NCBI GenBank assembly: GCA_965226855.1
Contig: CBDDEE010000028.1
Coordinates: 62,001 to 126,000, forward strand
Origin: JAUXJB01 sp965226855
GTDB taxonomy: Bacteria; Myxococcota_A; UBA9160; SZUA-336
Direction: 5' to 3'
Length of the DNA: 64,000 bases
Position numbers and translations under genes: made by a program. Shown here piece after piece: positions 16,363 to 26,590 of the stretch. Each line of letters opens with the position of its first letter. Position 1 is the stretch's first letter. The notes beneath the pieces are model-generated. The model was not told the DNA's origin and made no database searches. It saw only the letters and a list, made by a program, of their open reading frames with translations.

Positions 16363-19300
16363 TTGCCCGGAGCCGATCTCCCTAGCTGGACAGCTGCCCT
16401 CGGTGCGATGCAGTACGAAGATCTCCTAAACCTCCTCGAGCACACGGGGAAGGATCCGGCTCGTCTGATTTTCGAGGACGAGCTGACGGGGATCTCCAAC
16501 CGGCGCTTCCTGCGAAACTACCTCGAACACAAGGTGGAGTGGGGTCGGCAGGACTTCTGCCTGTCTCTCCTTCTTGTCGATCTCGACGGCTTCAAGGAGA
16601 TCAACGACACCTACGGCCACGAGGTCGGTGATCAGGCGCTGGTGTGGATGGCGGAGCGGTTGCGCGAGGAGGGTGGCTCGTACGGGCTGCCGATTCGCTA
16701 CGCGGGCGACGAGTTCATCGTGCTCATGCCCCGGGGGGGCGCGCCGAGGCCGTGGAGCTGGCGGAACGGCTCCGCGAGCGCGCCCGACAGCAGGCGTTTC
16801 GCGGTCCGGGCGGCCAGGAGCTCGACCTCTGCTTCAGCATTGGCATCGCCATGGCGCCGGAACATGCCATCGACGGTACGAGCCTGATCCGATGTGCCGA
16901 CGCCGCCCTCTATTCGGCGAAGGCGCAAGGTGGGCGCTGCCACGTAGTGGCCGACGCCGTTAACCTCCAACAGCCCGTCGAGAGGACCGCCCTGCAGCTG
17001 CTCGAGGGCGCGGAGCTTGCCGGACGCCGGCCGCAGCTCGAGCGGGTCGCCGCGAGTCTGGAGCGCTTTGCCCTGCGAGAGAGCCAGTTCCTCGTCATTC
17101 GCGGGGGGCCGGGCCTCGGCAAGAGCACGCTACTGGAGCAGATCCGTCCTCACCTCGACTCGAACTCCGCCGGCAAAATCGTGAGCGTACGCGGTCGGCC
17201 CGAGGAGCTGTTCAGGCCCTACTACCTGGCTGCTGACATTCTTGTCGGCCTCATGAGCCAGCGCTCCGACGAGGGTCTCTCCGTGATGGAGGGCTTGAGT
17301 GCGGAGCAGTTCGCTTGCGCGTCGCGAATCCTGCCACAGCTGGAAAGAGATCGGGATGCTGACGCTGGGCACGAGCAGGGCATGCGCCGAGAGTTCATCT
17401 TCAACACGCTGCTTCTGCTCATCTTCCGGGCCGTCGATTTCCGTCCCCTCATCGTGCTAATCGACGATCTGCAGCTCGCCGACGAGGCGACGCTCAACCT
17501 GCTTCGCGTGCTCATGAACCGAGCCGAGGTTCCGCTCTTCGTGTGCGCTACCTCGACGGAGGTTGTCTCCGCCAGCGGAGATCTTCCCCTGGAGCGCCTG
17601 CTGGAGTCGCACCAAGAAGAGCTCGGCATCGAGGAGATCGCTCTCACTCCGCTGACCCCGGCGGACATCACGTCCCACCTGCAGAGGGTGTTTCCCTCGA
17701 TCAGCATCCCCGATGGCTTCGAAACCCAGCTGTGCGAGACCGTCAAGGGCAACCCGCTGTTTCTGGTCGAGGTGCTGCGCAGGCTAGTGACTGAGCAGAA
17801 AATCGCGCTGGTGGGCCAGCAGTGGCTGATCCGAGAGATGGGGACGAACGAGCTTCCGCGTTCACTCGAGGAGATCATCGCTGAGAAGGTCGCCGTCCTC
17901 GACGAGGAGGGACAGCAGCTGCTCGCGCAGGCGTCCGTGATCGGTGAGAACGTACAGCTCAGTGCGCTGGCCGGGACGTCGGAGATGATGGAGGCCAGGG
18001 TCTTCGAATTCCTCGACCAGGCCGTGCGCCTGGGTCTCCTCAACAGCGAGTTCGAGGTCAACGACGAGTCGATTCACTTCATCAGCCGCCGCGTGCTCGA
18101 CATTGTCTACGGCAACATCCGAACGCCGGAGCGCCAGCAGCTGCACGAGCGCGCCGGCAACTTTCAGGAGGATCTGTACCAGCGGAGGCTCATGCCCTCC
18201 GCTTCGATTCTGGCCTACCACTTCAAGTGCTCCGCGAACGAGCAGAAGGCCCAGAGCTACGAGGAGCTCCGGAGCTCGCGGGACGAGGCCATGTTTCTGG
18301 CCGATGAGGCATGTCTCTACTCGGGCGACCAGGTGCCGGACTACCCGCCGCTCGACGAAGAGAGTCAAGGCCAGCTCCCCAGTATCGTCCGCTGGATGCT
18401 CACCGTGGTGAACAACGTGCGGCTCTATCCGGCCGAGAGCAGCGCGATCATCTCGGCGACGACGGAGCTGCAAAACGTGCTCGAAGCGGTGCTGGCGAGG
18501 ATCGGGGTGCTGGACGTTCGGCGGCTCGAGCGCGGGATTCTGGTCAACGGTGAGCTACTGGAGGGGGAGGCCGAGCTCGTGGTGGAGGGGCTCCTCAATA
18601 TTCTGCGCCGGCTCGAGCTCGGGGCGATCGTGTTCCGCGCCGGTGTCGGCGAGCATGAGCTGGGTCCCCTGCTGGTGGCGTTTGCCCGTACGCGCCCGGA
18701 GGAGATCGACTCGCACTTCTGGGAGCGTTTCCTGGTCGAGTGTGGCATTACCAACATCGACCTGCGGCAGCTGCGCTACACCAGGGTGCGGACGGGCGCG
18801 ACCTTCGCAGCCGTAGAGGGCGCGAAGACCGCGCCTCCAGTGTCGGCGAATGCTCCGAGCGAGAACGCCTTCGACAGCGAGACGCGCAACGACATGCGAG
18901 AGCTCATCCGCTGCTTGCTCGGGGCGGCGCGAGCCGTACGGCTCTACCCGATTCGCAGCCGAGCAATCCGGGCAGCTCACGAGCAGCTCGAAGAGGCGCT
19001 GGCACGAGTGCTCGAGGCTCACCCGACGCTGAGCCTGGCCACGGCTGGGGGCGCTGTCCTCGTCAACGGACAACGGCTCGGAGGGAGCGACGTCGACAAG
19101 CTGACGGCTGACCTGCGCGACTTCATGACTTCTGTCAAGCTTGCCGGCCTGACCTTCGTTGCTCCTGTTCCGGAGAGTGAGATCGCGTCCTTCATTGCAG
19201 GCCTGCGCGACCTTCCGGATCTAGCAACCGACGAGCTCTTCTGGTCGCGCTTTGCTTCCGAGCGGGGCCTGACAAAGATCCATGTACACGAGAACCTGTA

Positions 19301-20633
19301 TGAGGTCCGGGAAGAGATCGGCAGCGCCGAAGAAAAAGAGGGTGAGTCCGGCGCCGCCCAGGCCGCGCGGCTCGACGAGAACACCGCTATCGAGCTAGAC
19401 GACCTTGCGAGCCTTCTAGAGGCGTTGCCCGAGCGCGTCGCTGGGTGCCTGCGTAGGGATGACCTCGCACCGGTGGCGGAGCTCGTGGAGCGCGTGTTTG
19501 ACGGCTTCCGGGCGCGCGCGACAGATCTGCGCGAGAGCACTGTCGTCGCTTGCCGATCCGCGCTCTGTGTACTCCCTGCGGGTTCCCAGCCGATCTTCGC
19601 GAAGCAACTCGCGGCTCGCCTTCTCGAAGCCTACACCGGAGAGGATCACCCCGACGTGCTGAGTCCGATCGTCGCGATGCTGCTGCAGATGTCGACTCTC
19701 TCCATCGAGTTCGGCGAGTACGCGCTTGCGTGCCAGCTGCTCTCGGCGCTTTATCTCGAGCCGGAATCGGAGAGCTCCCCCTTGCGGGCGCGTATTCTCT
19801 CGCAGCTCCTCCAGCCCGAGCTTGACGCCGCGACGCAAGATCTCATCCTCGAGGATTTCGGCTCTCCCGACCTGGAGCGCCAGCAGGGGGCGACCCGGGT
19901 GCTCGGAGCTCTCGGCGTCGCTGCCGAGTCCCTACTCGTGGAGGTGATTCGAAGCGCGGAGAGCCGCAGAGTCCGCCAGATTGCCGCCAAGCTGCTGGCG
20001 CAGAGCGGAGCCAGCGCTGCGACGGTGTTGAAGCGAGCCCTTGCGTTCGAGGCGGAGCGAAAGAAGCGAGTTCGAATCCTCGAGGTTCTCGACCGCGTGA
20101 CGCCGGATGTCGGCGCCGAGCTGGCCTGTGCTCTTGCGGATCGCTCGATGGAGGTTCGGCAGGCGGCCTTCCGCCTTGCCGAGCGGGTCGCGACGGCTGA
20201 GATCACGGAGATCGTGCAGGAGCAGGCGCGGGGTCCCGAGGCAGAGCCGGCCGCGATGGCGATCCGCTGTCTCGCACGGCTTGGGCCTCGCGGGGCTGCC
20301 ACCGAGGTGCAGGACATCCTGCGAACCGCCAGGGATCCGGATCGGGTCATCGCGTGCTGTCAGGCGCTCGGTCAGCTCGGCGACCCGAGCGCGATCACAG
20401 CGCTGACGAAGGTGCTCGCGCCGCGGCGCCCGTTCTCTCTGCGCCGCGGCTGGGAGTCTGGCGTACGCAAGGCTGCGGCGCTCGCCCTGTCCCAGCTCGG
20501 GGGCGGGGAGTCAGCGAGCATCCTCGCCCGTTACGTGGACGATGCCGAGCCTGCGGTGCGGCGTATCGCCCGGAATGCCCACCGACAGTCGATCGACCCG
20601 CAGAGCGCGGAGCTGGTAGCCTCGGTGGAGTGA
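16363..20633 (+). CDS. Giant regulator: GGDEF + STAND-type ATPase + duplicated module + HEAT repeats (one frameshift)
   Basis: With one base restored in the G7 run at 16733-16739, this is a single chain of about 1420 residues. Order: GGDEF diguanylate cyclase domain (FEDELTGISNRRFL, DLDGFKEINDTYGHEVGDQAL, active site AGDEF, then DLCFSIGIAMAPEH after the shift); a STAND/AAA-like ATPase with Walker A GGPGLGKSTLL (about 17106-17138) and Walker B FRPLIVLIDDLQLADEAT (about 17440-17490); two tandem copies of a roughly 173-residue module (about 18380-18790 and 18900-19308, each with VRLYP near its start); and C-terminal HEAT-like helical repeats (about 19800-20600). The start may be TTG 16363 or ATG 16408; neither has a good ribosome site. 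It overlaps the next gene by 4 bases. Probably a c-di-GMP-linked signalling ATPase; the stimulus is unknown. Confidence 0.8.
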
Positions 20634-21409
20634 AGCTCGGTGTCGGTCTCGTGGGCGCGAAGCCCGCGCTCTACCCGGAAGCGGCTCGCGAGGCGGAGGC
20701 GCTGGGCTTCGAGTCCGTCTGGTTCCCGAAAGCCGAGACCGCGGACGTTTTGGCCCACCTTTCAGCTGCGGCGGCGGCCACGGTGACTGTGCGCCTCGGG
20801 CTGCGGGTCGTGGAGCTCGCCCTCCGAGATCCGTTGGGACTGGCGCGCGGGGTTCTGTCTCTGGATCGTGTCTCGCGGGGACGGGTCGAGCTGATGATCG
20901 GGGAGCCCGGCTCGCACGAGCACGCGCCCAACGGGACCTCGCATGCCTCCCGGCTCAACGAGGCGATCATCCTGTGCAAGAGACTGTGGACCGAGGAGGT
21001 CGTGCAGCACAGTGGCGAGAGCTTCCGCTTTGCGGCCGCCAGACTCGAGCTCAAACCGCTTCAAGTTCCGTGGCCGCCCTTGCTAGTGGCGGGAGACAGC
21101 GACGCCGCGATCTGGCGCGCTGCTCGCATGGGCGATGGCTGGGTTGCGACGGATGGCGCGCCGGAGACCCTCTTGGCTCGCATCGAGCTGCTTCGCCGCT
21201 ACCAGCGCGAGAACGAGACCGACGACGGCCGCTTCGAGCTCAGCGTCACCGGCGACAGCAAGCTGCTGCCCGAGCGCGCGCGCCTTCGCGAGCTCGGGGT
21301 CGGCAGACTCATCATCTCCAGCCAGACGCCGGCGAGTGCGGGCTTGGTTTCGCTGCGAGAGTTGGCCCGGCTCGCGGCTCTCTCCCCCCCGCGTTTCCGC
21401 TCGCGTTGA
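20630..21409 (+). CDS. Luciferase-like (LLM class) flavin-dependent oxidoreductase, divergent
   Basis: A TIM-barrel enzyme of the bacterial luciferase superfamily using FMN or F420. The GTG at 20630 overlaps the previous stop (GTGA) and gives 259 residues beginning with the family pattern KLGVGLVGAKPALYPEAARE. Support comes from EAEALGFESVWFPKAETADV, TVRLGLRVVELALRDPLGLAR, LSLDRVSRGRVELMIG and the later PPLLVAGDSDAAIWRAARMGDGWV. It is shorter than typical members (about 280-350), so the C-terminal barrel strands look abbreviated. Its substrate is unknown. Translational coupling to the giant GGDEF/ATPase gene is notable but may be accidental packing. Confidence 0.82.
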   Translation: MKLGVGLVGAKPALYPEAAREAEALGFESVWFPKAETADVLAHLSAAAAATVTVRLGLRVVELALRDPLGLARGVLSLDRVSRGRVELMIGEPGSHEHAPNGTSHASRLNEAIILCKRLWTEEVVQHSGESFRFAAARLELKPLQVPWPPLLVAGDSDAAIWRAARMGDGWVATDGAPETLLARIELLRRYQRENETDDGRFELSVTGDSKLLPERARLRELGVGRLIISSQTPASAGLVSLRELARLAALSPPRFRSR

Positions 21410-21444
21410 GGCCGCTCGCGAGAGCGGCTACTTTCGCAGGCCCG

Positions 21445-21993
21445 ATGGCAAACATCGATACCTCGCGCATAAGGCCAGGCACGCGCGTCGAGATCGACGG
21501 TGAGCCGTACGTCGTCACCCAGTATCAGCACGTGAAGCCCGGAAAGGGCGGCGCGTTCGTGCGACTCAAGCTCAAGAGCCTGCTCTCGGGAGCGGTGATC
21601 GATCGGACCCTCAAGGGCGGCGAGTCGCTGCCCGTCGCCGATGTGAGCCAGCGCAAGATGCAGTACCTGTACGCGGACGGGGACCGGCTGATCTTCATGG
21701 ACCAGGAGAGCTACGACCAGATCGAGATCGTTCGCGACTTGATCGAGAACGTGGATCTTCTCTCCGAGAGCTGTCAAGTCGACGTGCTTCTGCACCGTGA
21801 GAAGCCCGTTGGTGTCGAGCTGCCGAACTTCGCGGTGCTCGAGGTGGCCAGCACTGATCCGCCGGAGAAGGGCGGGCGGCTCAAGCCCGCGACTCTCGAG
21901 ACGGGAGCCGTTGTGCAAGTCCCGAGCTTCGTCGAACGAGGCGAGAAGCTCAGAATCGATACCCGCGATCGGAGCTACGTCGAGCGGATGTAG
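21445..21993 (+). CDS. efp: Translation elongation factor P
   Basis: Rescues ribosomes stalled at polyproline. The 182-residue product has the three-domain EF-P layout: N-terminal KOW-like domain MANIDTSRIRPGTRVEIDGE, the tip loop QHVKPGKGGAFVRLKLKSL with Lys at the modifiable position, then two OB domains ending DTRDRSYVERM. The lysine tip would fit either the EpmA/EpmB beta-lysyl route or an unmodified form; neither epmA nor epmB is in the window. I choose the ATG at 21445 because it matches the family N-terminus; the frame is open further up inside the previous gene. Convergent with no gap to the next gene. Confidence 0.95.
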   Translation: MANIDTSRIRPGTRVEIDGEPYVVTQYQHVKPGKGGAFVRLKLKSLLSGAVIDRTLKGGESLPVADVSQRKMQYLYADGDRLIFMDQESYDQIEIVRDLIENVDLLSESCQVDVLLHREKPVGVELPNFAVLEVASTDPPEKGGRLKPATLETGAVVQVPSFVERGEKLRIDTRDRSYVERM

Positions 21994-22836
21994 CTACTGC
22001 GGCGACTGGCGAATGTGGATCGGGCCGCCCGAGCTGCGGATCAGCAGCGGCAGGCCTCCGCCGTTGATGCGACCGATCACCCTGTTGCTGCGCCGCGTGA
22101 TCTCCTCCAGGTCGTGCTCGAGGAACACCCGCCCGCCCGAGGTCTTCGCATCCAGGTCAACTTGAGCGTCTTCGGGGAATGAGACGTCGATCCCACCGCC
22201 GCTCGTCTCGAGGCGTCCGCAAGCCTCCGCGACGAAGCTGGCCTGCACCGAGCCCCCACTCGTGCGAAGGTCGAGCTGACCGTCGATGGCCCGCGCATCG
22301 ACACGGCCACCCGACGAGCGAGCCTGCACGTCGCCGCGGATCCCGGTCATCTCGAGGTCCCCCCCCGAAGTCCGCGCGCGCACGTCTCCGTCGACGTCTT
22401 CGATCCCGACGTTGCCGCCCGCAGTGCGGAGGATGAGTGCGCCGTGGATCCGACGAACTCTGAGCTGGCCTCCGTGCGAGTGCGCCACCACCTGACCGCG
22501 AAGATCCTCTATCAGCACCCGTCCGCCGCCCGTCTCGGCATCGAGGGAGTAGCTGCGGGGGACCCAAGCACGGATGGAGATGTGGGCAGCACCGAACAGC
22601 CGGGGGAGAAATCGATCGATGCTGGCATCCACGTAGACGTCGTTGTCGTCGTGTTCCAGCCAGAAGGTCACCAGTCCGGCGCGCCACCCCCGAGCCTCGG
22701 CCTCGATCCTTACCTCGTGCAGGTCGTGAGAGCGGACGTCGAGAGAGCCACGATCCGCATTGATGAACAGTCTTCCGCCCGGCTCGACCGGTACGGACTC
22801 CTCGAGCCACTCCTCCGCGCGCAGCGTTTCGCTCAT
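21994..22836 (-). CDS. DUF4097-type beta-helix (putative adhesin) protein
   Basis: A 280-residue protein dominated by short repeated beta-strand units of about 18-20 residues: SGGDLEMTGIRGDVQARS, SGGRVDARAIDGQLDLRT, SGGSVQASFVAEACGRLE and so on, each starting TSGG or SSGG. This is the hallmark of DUF4097/DUF2807-like right-handed beta-helices, often annotated as putative adhesins. There is no N-terminal export signal and no membrane segment, so unlike surface adhesins it seems cytoplasmic or exported by an unknown route. It converges on efp with no intergenic base. Function unknown; the family is often found near anti-sigma factors, but none is here. Confidence 0.8.
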   Translation of the reverse strand: MSETLRAEEWLEESVPVEPGGRLFINADRGSLDVRSHDLHEVRIEAEARGWRAGLVTFWLEHDDNDVYVDASIDRFLPRLFGAAHISIRAWVPRSYSLDAETGGGRVLIEDLRGQVVAHSHGGQLRVRRIHGALILRTAGGNVGIEDVDGDVRARTSGGDLEMTGIRGDVQARSSGGRVDARAIDGQLDLRTSGGSVQASFVAEACGRLETSGGGIDVSFPEDAQVDLDAKTSGGRVFLEHDLEEITRRSNRVIGRINGGGLPLLIRSSGGPIHIRQSPQ

Positions 22837-22997
22837 CCCTCGGCCCCTCGTGCTTCGCTATGGAAACAGCATGCGGGAACTAGAGCAAGTGGAGTGCCAG
22901 GCGAGGCTCCGGCTGGCGGCTCAGGGACCCGAGAGGCGCAGCCCCGGAGGTTCAGCTGCACACCCTGCGCTGCGGGCCCGCGAGAGCTTGCAGCTAC

Positions 22998-23186
22998 TTA
23001 CTGCTCGGTGCTCCCTGGCTCCGGCTCGAAGCCGTAGCCCTCCAGGTCCTCCTTGGTGGCGATCTGGTCGCCCGAGCCCGCCTCCGAAACGCGCTGCTCT
23101 CGACGCTCGCGCTTGAGTGCTGCCTTCTCGGCCTTCCTGAGCTCTCGCTGGCGCTTGAGGATCGATTGCTTGCTCTTTCTTGCCAT
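22998..23186 (-). CDS. Small conserved highly charged protein
   Basis: 62 residues starting MARKSKQSILKRQRELRKAE, with about 35 residues of basic/Glu-rich helix followed by an acidic C-terminus ending EPEPGSTEQ. The ATG at 23186 has GGAAG about 8 bases upstream; the longer open frame running to 23861 overlaps folP on the other strand and is not coding. Similar small KSK...KRQRE proteins occur widely in deltaproteobacterial-type genomes without known function (from memory of the family pattern, not a search). The basic helix could bind nucleic acid or the ribosome; that is speculation. It is monocistronic. Confidence 0.65.
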   Translation of the reverse strand: MARKSKQSILKRQRELRKAEKAALKRERREQRVSEAGSGDQIATKEDLEGYGFEPEPGSTEQ

Positions 23187-23447
23187 GGCTGCTTCCTGGT
23201 TTCGGCGTACCGCGGAGGAAACGAGGGGCCCGAGAGGGCTTTCGGCGCAGTCTGCTCTAGAGGCCCCGCTCCTGACGGGTGTGGCTGCGGTGCGGGTTTC
23301 GGCGCCTAAGGTACACGCCAGCCATCCCAACGTCACCTGCCCGGCTCCAGACCCCGCTACGCTAGAGCTAAGATCCCGCTCCAGCAGCGAAATCGGCTCC
23401 CGCGCGAGCGAGCGGACTATACTGGAGGGGGAGAAGCGCAGGACTCG

Positions 23448-24320
23448 ATGTCGACCCGCACCGCCGCGGAGAATCGCACCAGCACGCCTCACATCATCGG
23501 CATCGTCAACGTTACCGAGGATTCGTTTTCGGACGGTGGTCGATATCTGGCTCCCGCTCTTGCGCTGGCGCATGCGCGTTCCCTCGCGGAGAGCGGTGCC
23601 GACGTGATCGAGCTGGGACCCGCGTCTTCGCATCCAGACGCACAGCCGGTCTCGGCCGACGCCGAGATCGAGCGTCTGGGGTCGGTCCTGCCCGAGCTCC
23701 TCCTTCAGGGTCTGCGCGTGTCGGTGGACTCCTACCAGACGGCGACGCAGGCCTGGGCGCTGGAGCAGGGGGTGGCCTACTTGAACGACACCCGCGGCTT
23801 CCCGTGCCCTGAGGCAGTTGCCGGCCTGCCAGGTGCCGCTACTCGTCTGATCGTGATGCACTCGCTCGACGGGGCGGGGCAGGCGCCGCGTCGGCGAGGG
23901 GAGCCTGAGCGAATCGTGGAGCAGGTCGAGGCGTTCTTCGCCAGCCGCCTCGAGGTCCTGCTGCGAGCGGGCATCGCGCGCGAGCGGATCATCCTGGACC
24001 CGGGCATGGGCCTCTTTCTAGGCACGAGTCCCGAAGCCTCGCTGCGCGTTCTGCGCGCCCTTCCCAGACTGCGCGACCGCTTCGGGCTACCGCTGCTGGT
24101 CTCCGTGTCGCGGAAGTCCTTTCTCCAAGCAGTGGCTGGCCGCGATGCGCAGGGCGCTGGCGCGGCGTCGCTGGCTGCGGAGCTCTTCGCCGCGCGCGCT
24201 GGGGTCGACTACCTCCGAACCCACTCGGTCGCCCCCCTGCGGGATGCGCTGCGCATCCAGGCTGCGATCGAAACGGCACCCGCTCCGAGGCCACTTCCTG
24301 ACGTGAGGGAGCCCGGTTAG
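23448..24320 (+). CDS. folP: Dihydropteroate synthase
   Basis: Condenses p-aminobenzoate with dihydropterin pyrophosphate in folate synthesis, the sulfonamide target. TIM-barrel motifs are in order: IIGIVNVTEDSFSDGGRY (pterin loop, with Glu where Pro is usual), GADVIELGPASSHPDAQPVS (loop 2), SVDSYQTATQAWAL, YLNDTRGF, ERIILDPGMGLFLG and LLVSVSRKSFL with the phosphate-binding Lys and Ser. The ASSHPDAQPVS variant of the usual ESTRPGA loop defines a known second subtype. Length 290 residues. The usual partners ftsH and glmM are not adjacent. A Ser/Thr kinase gene begins 100 bases downstream. Confidence 0.93.
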   Translation: MSTRTAAENRTSTPHIIGIVNVTEDSFSDGGRYLAPALALAHARSLAESGADVIELGPASSHPDAQPVSADAEIERLGSVLPELLLQGLRVSVDSYQTATQAWALEQGVAYLNDTRGFPCPEAVAGLPGAATRLIVMHSLDGAGQAPRRRGEPERIVEQVEAFFASRLEVLLRAGIARERIILDPGMGLFLGTSPEASLRVLRALPRLRDRFGLPLLVSVSRKSFLQAVAGRDAQGAGAASLAAELFAARAGVDYLRTHSVAPLRDALRIQAAIETAPAPRPLPDVREPG

Positions 24321-24420
24321 GCGGCGGGCTGCACCCTCTCGAGCCTTCAAGAGGCGCTGGAGCTGTTCCGATACGGCCTCCGTACAGGCTACTTACGCCT
24401 GAAGACAGCCGGGTGGCCCG

Positions 24421-26077
24421 ATGATCGGTCTCACGATAGGCAGCTACGAGATCACCGAGAAAGTCGGCGAGGGCGGTGTCGGTGAAGTCTTCAGGGCCAC
24501 GGACCTCATGCTCGAACGCGAGGTCGCGATCAAGGTCCTGCGTCCCGAGCTCGCGTCATCGCCGGAGATCGTCAAGCGCTTTCGCGTCGAGGCGCGCACG
24601 CTGGCTCGTCTGAATCACGTCAACATTGCGACGCTCTACGCGATGCTGCGTGAGGACGCCGTGCTGGTCATGGTCATGGAGTACGTCGAGGGACAGTCCC
24701 TCACTCAGATTCTGCGCGAATCGGGACCTATGAGCGTGGAGCAAGGCCTGCCACTGTTCCTCCAGGCCCTCGACGGGATCGGCTTCGCACACGAGCGCGG
24801 GGTGATTCACCGCGATATCAAGGCGTCGAACCTGATGCTGAGCAGCTCGGGCGTCGTCAAAGTGATGGACTTCGGCATCTCGCGCTGTCTGGGCTCGAGC
24901 CGGCTGACACACGACGGGCTGATCGTCGGAACGCCGCACTATATGTCGCCCGAGCAGATCCAGGGCGACGACACGGACGCCCGTTCGGACATCTACTCGC
25001 TCGGGGTCCTGCTCTTCGAGATGCTCGCCGGTTGCCTGCCCTTTGACAGCACGCGCGAGTACGAGCTGATTCGAGCCCAGATCGAGGAGCCTCCGCCCCC
25101 GCTGGGCTCGGTCGTCGACGACGCCCCGGAGGCGCTCGAGCGCGCCATCCTGCGCGCGCTCGCTAAGGATCCGGATGGGCGTTTCGAATCAACCCAGGAG
25201 TTCCGCTCCGTGCTCGAGGACACGTTGCCCAGCTCCTTCCACCTGACCGGCGACCTCGACATCGGGCGCGGGGCTACACAGGTCGAGGTCGAAGGCATGG
25301 AGCCGACGCTCATCGACGCGACCCCCCCCCGGCCAGCTCGCAGTCTATGTAACGCAGGATGCGCTGCTCACCGACGAGCTCGACTTTTCCGAGCGATCCC
25401 TGCCAGAGATCAGACTGCCCGCGGCCCTGCGTGTGCTCACTCCGCGACTGCTCTGGCGGGCCGCCATGGGTCTCGGAGGCTTGCTGCTTCTGATCGGGTT
25501 CACGCTGGCCCTCGTATCGAAGCGACCCGAATCCGAAGATCCGGAGCCGGCAGCCTCGGTGCCCGTACAGATGGAGGTGGAGCTCGTCGCGCCCCGCCCG
25601 GAAGCCTCGCCTGTTGTCGTCGAGCCGGCCTCCGAGTCGCCACGGCAAGACCTTGCGGTAGAGATCCCGGTCGTTGCGTCCCAGGATCCGGAGTCGCCGG
25701 GTCGCTCGGAGGAGGAGGCTAGCCCGCCGGCCAGCAAGCCAGTCGTCGAGCCAGAGTCGCCCTCGCCGCCGCCGACCCCGCGCGTCGTGGCGACGCCTCC
25801 CGTCGAACTGCTCCCGGCAGCGCGGCCCGCGAAGCAGTCCCCGAAGCGCACGGAAGCCCCCAAGAGCGCGCCGACGACCAGCACCGACGCGGTTGTCAAT
25901 GAGCCCGCCGCCACCCGCACCGGGCGAGGTCGCAACCTGGGCGAATGGATCATGAACGCGCCCGGAACGGACGATACGCCTAGTTCGAGGCCTCCCACCC
26001 CGCACGAGCCTACCGCCGCGGGAGAGCCCGCAGCGGAGGACGTCGAGGAGGACGGATGGAGCATCGAAAGGCACTAG
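24421..26077 (+). CDS. Membrane-anchored Ser/Thr protein kinase (one frameshift at a C9 run)
   Basis: Hanks-type kinase with all key motifs: glycine loop GEGGVGEVF, VAIKVL lysine, catalytic HRDIKASNLM, DFGISR, GTPHYMSPEQI and DIYSLGVLLFEML (residues about 8-270). The frame is broken at the C run 25322-25330. Removing one C joins it to the frame encoding GQLAVYVTQDALLTDELDF, a single membrane helix (RAAMGLGGLLLLIGFTLALV, about residues 347-366) and a Pro/Glu-rich outer segment, for about 551 residues in all. No PASTA repeats. It overlaps the next lipoprotein gene by 22 bases. A PP2C phosphatase at 34715-36268 with a similar membrane layout is a plausible antagonist. The frameshift is probably a sequencing error. 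Confidence 0.88.
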
Positions 26078-26556
26078 CGGCCCTGCTCGCAGTTGCGCTC
26101 GGAGCGGCTTGTACGAGCGTGATCTCGGTTCTCGACCGGCCGTTTCGTGAGCCCGGCGAGCATCTGAAAGCGTTTCCAGACAAGGTGTGGAAGCAGTACG
26201 ACTGCGAGAAGCAGCCACTGCCGTTCTTCAAGATCGAGCTCCTCGACCTCTCGCCGCGCCGGCTGAAGCCCGGGGAGTTGTTCAAGCAGCGCTTGATCTA
26301 CGCGCTCTGCACCGCAGCGTCCACGGGCGTGGTAACGGGGAATCTCGAGACCCGCATCATGCACCGCGGCAGCGCGGTCGTTCACGAGAAGGACGCGGCC
26401 TACGATCTCAAGCCCGGTCGCTGGGTGATCGATTCCTTCGTGCGCCTGCCAGAGGAGGCGGAGGTCGGGATCTACGCGTTTGAGCTCGACTTCAAGAGCC
26501 CCGACGTGAGCTTCGACCGGACCATGACCTTCGCCGTCGAGGCCGCCAAGGAGTAG
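26056..26556 (+). CDS. Hypothetical lipoprotein
   Basis: A 166-residue protein with a lipoprotein signal (MEHRKALAALLAVALGAAC, lipobox LGAAC). The rest looks like one beta-sandwich: PFFKIELLDLSPRRLKPGEL, FKQRLIYALCTAASTG, WVIDSFVRLPEEAEVGIYAF, ending in FDRTMTFAVE. I do not recognise the family. It overlaps the 3' end of the kinase gene by 22 bases and so is likely co-expressed and coupled, which suggests (inference only) an extracytoplasmic partner of the kinase's outer domain. Confidence 0.72.
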   Translation: MEHRKALAALLAVALGAACTSVISVLDRPFREPGEHLKAFPDKVWKQYDCEKQPLPFFKIELLDLSPRRLKPGELFKQRLIYALCTAASTGVVTGNLETRIMHRGSAVVHEKDAAYDLKPGRWVIDSFVRLPEEAEVGIYAFELDFKSPDVSFDRTMTFAVEAAKE

Positions 26557-26557
26557 G

Positions 26558-26590
26558 CGCTCCGGGAGCGACTGGTGGGTTGCTTTTTTA
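26558..26590 (+). terminator. Possible weak terminator hairpin between convergent genes
   Basis: CGCTCC-G-GGAGCG (26558-26570) lies just after the lipoprotein stop, and a T6 run occurs at 26584-26589. The T run is 13 bases from the stem, further than in a classical intrinsic terminator, so the assignment is weak. Confidence 0.25.

Noticed and set aside
16733..16739. Programmed -1 frameshift on the G7 run in the GGDEF gene
   Set aside because: A slippery run exists, but no stimulating structure was evident and two other genes here break at long homopolymers of other bases, so a common technical cause is more likely.
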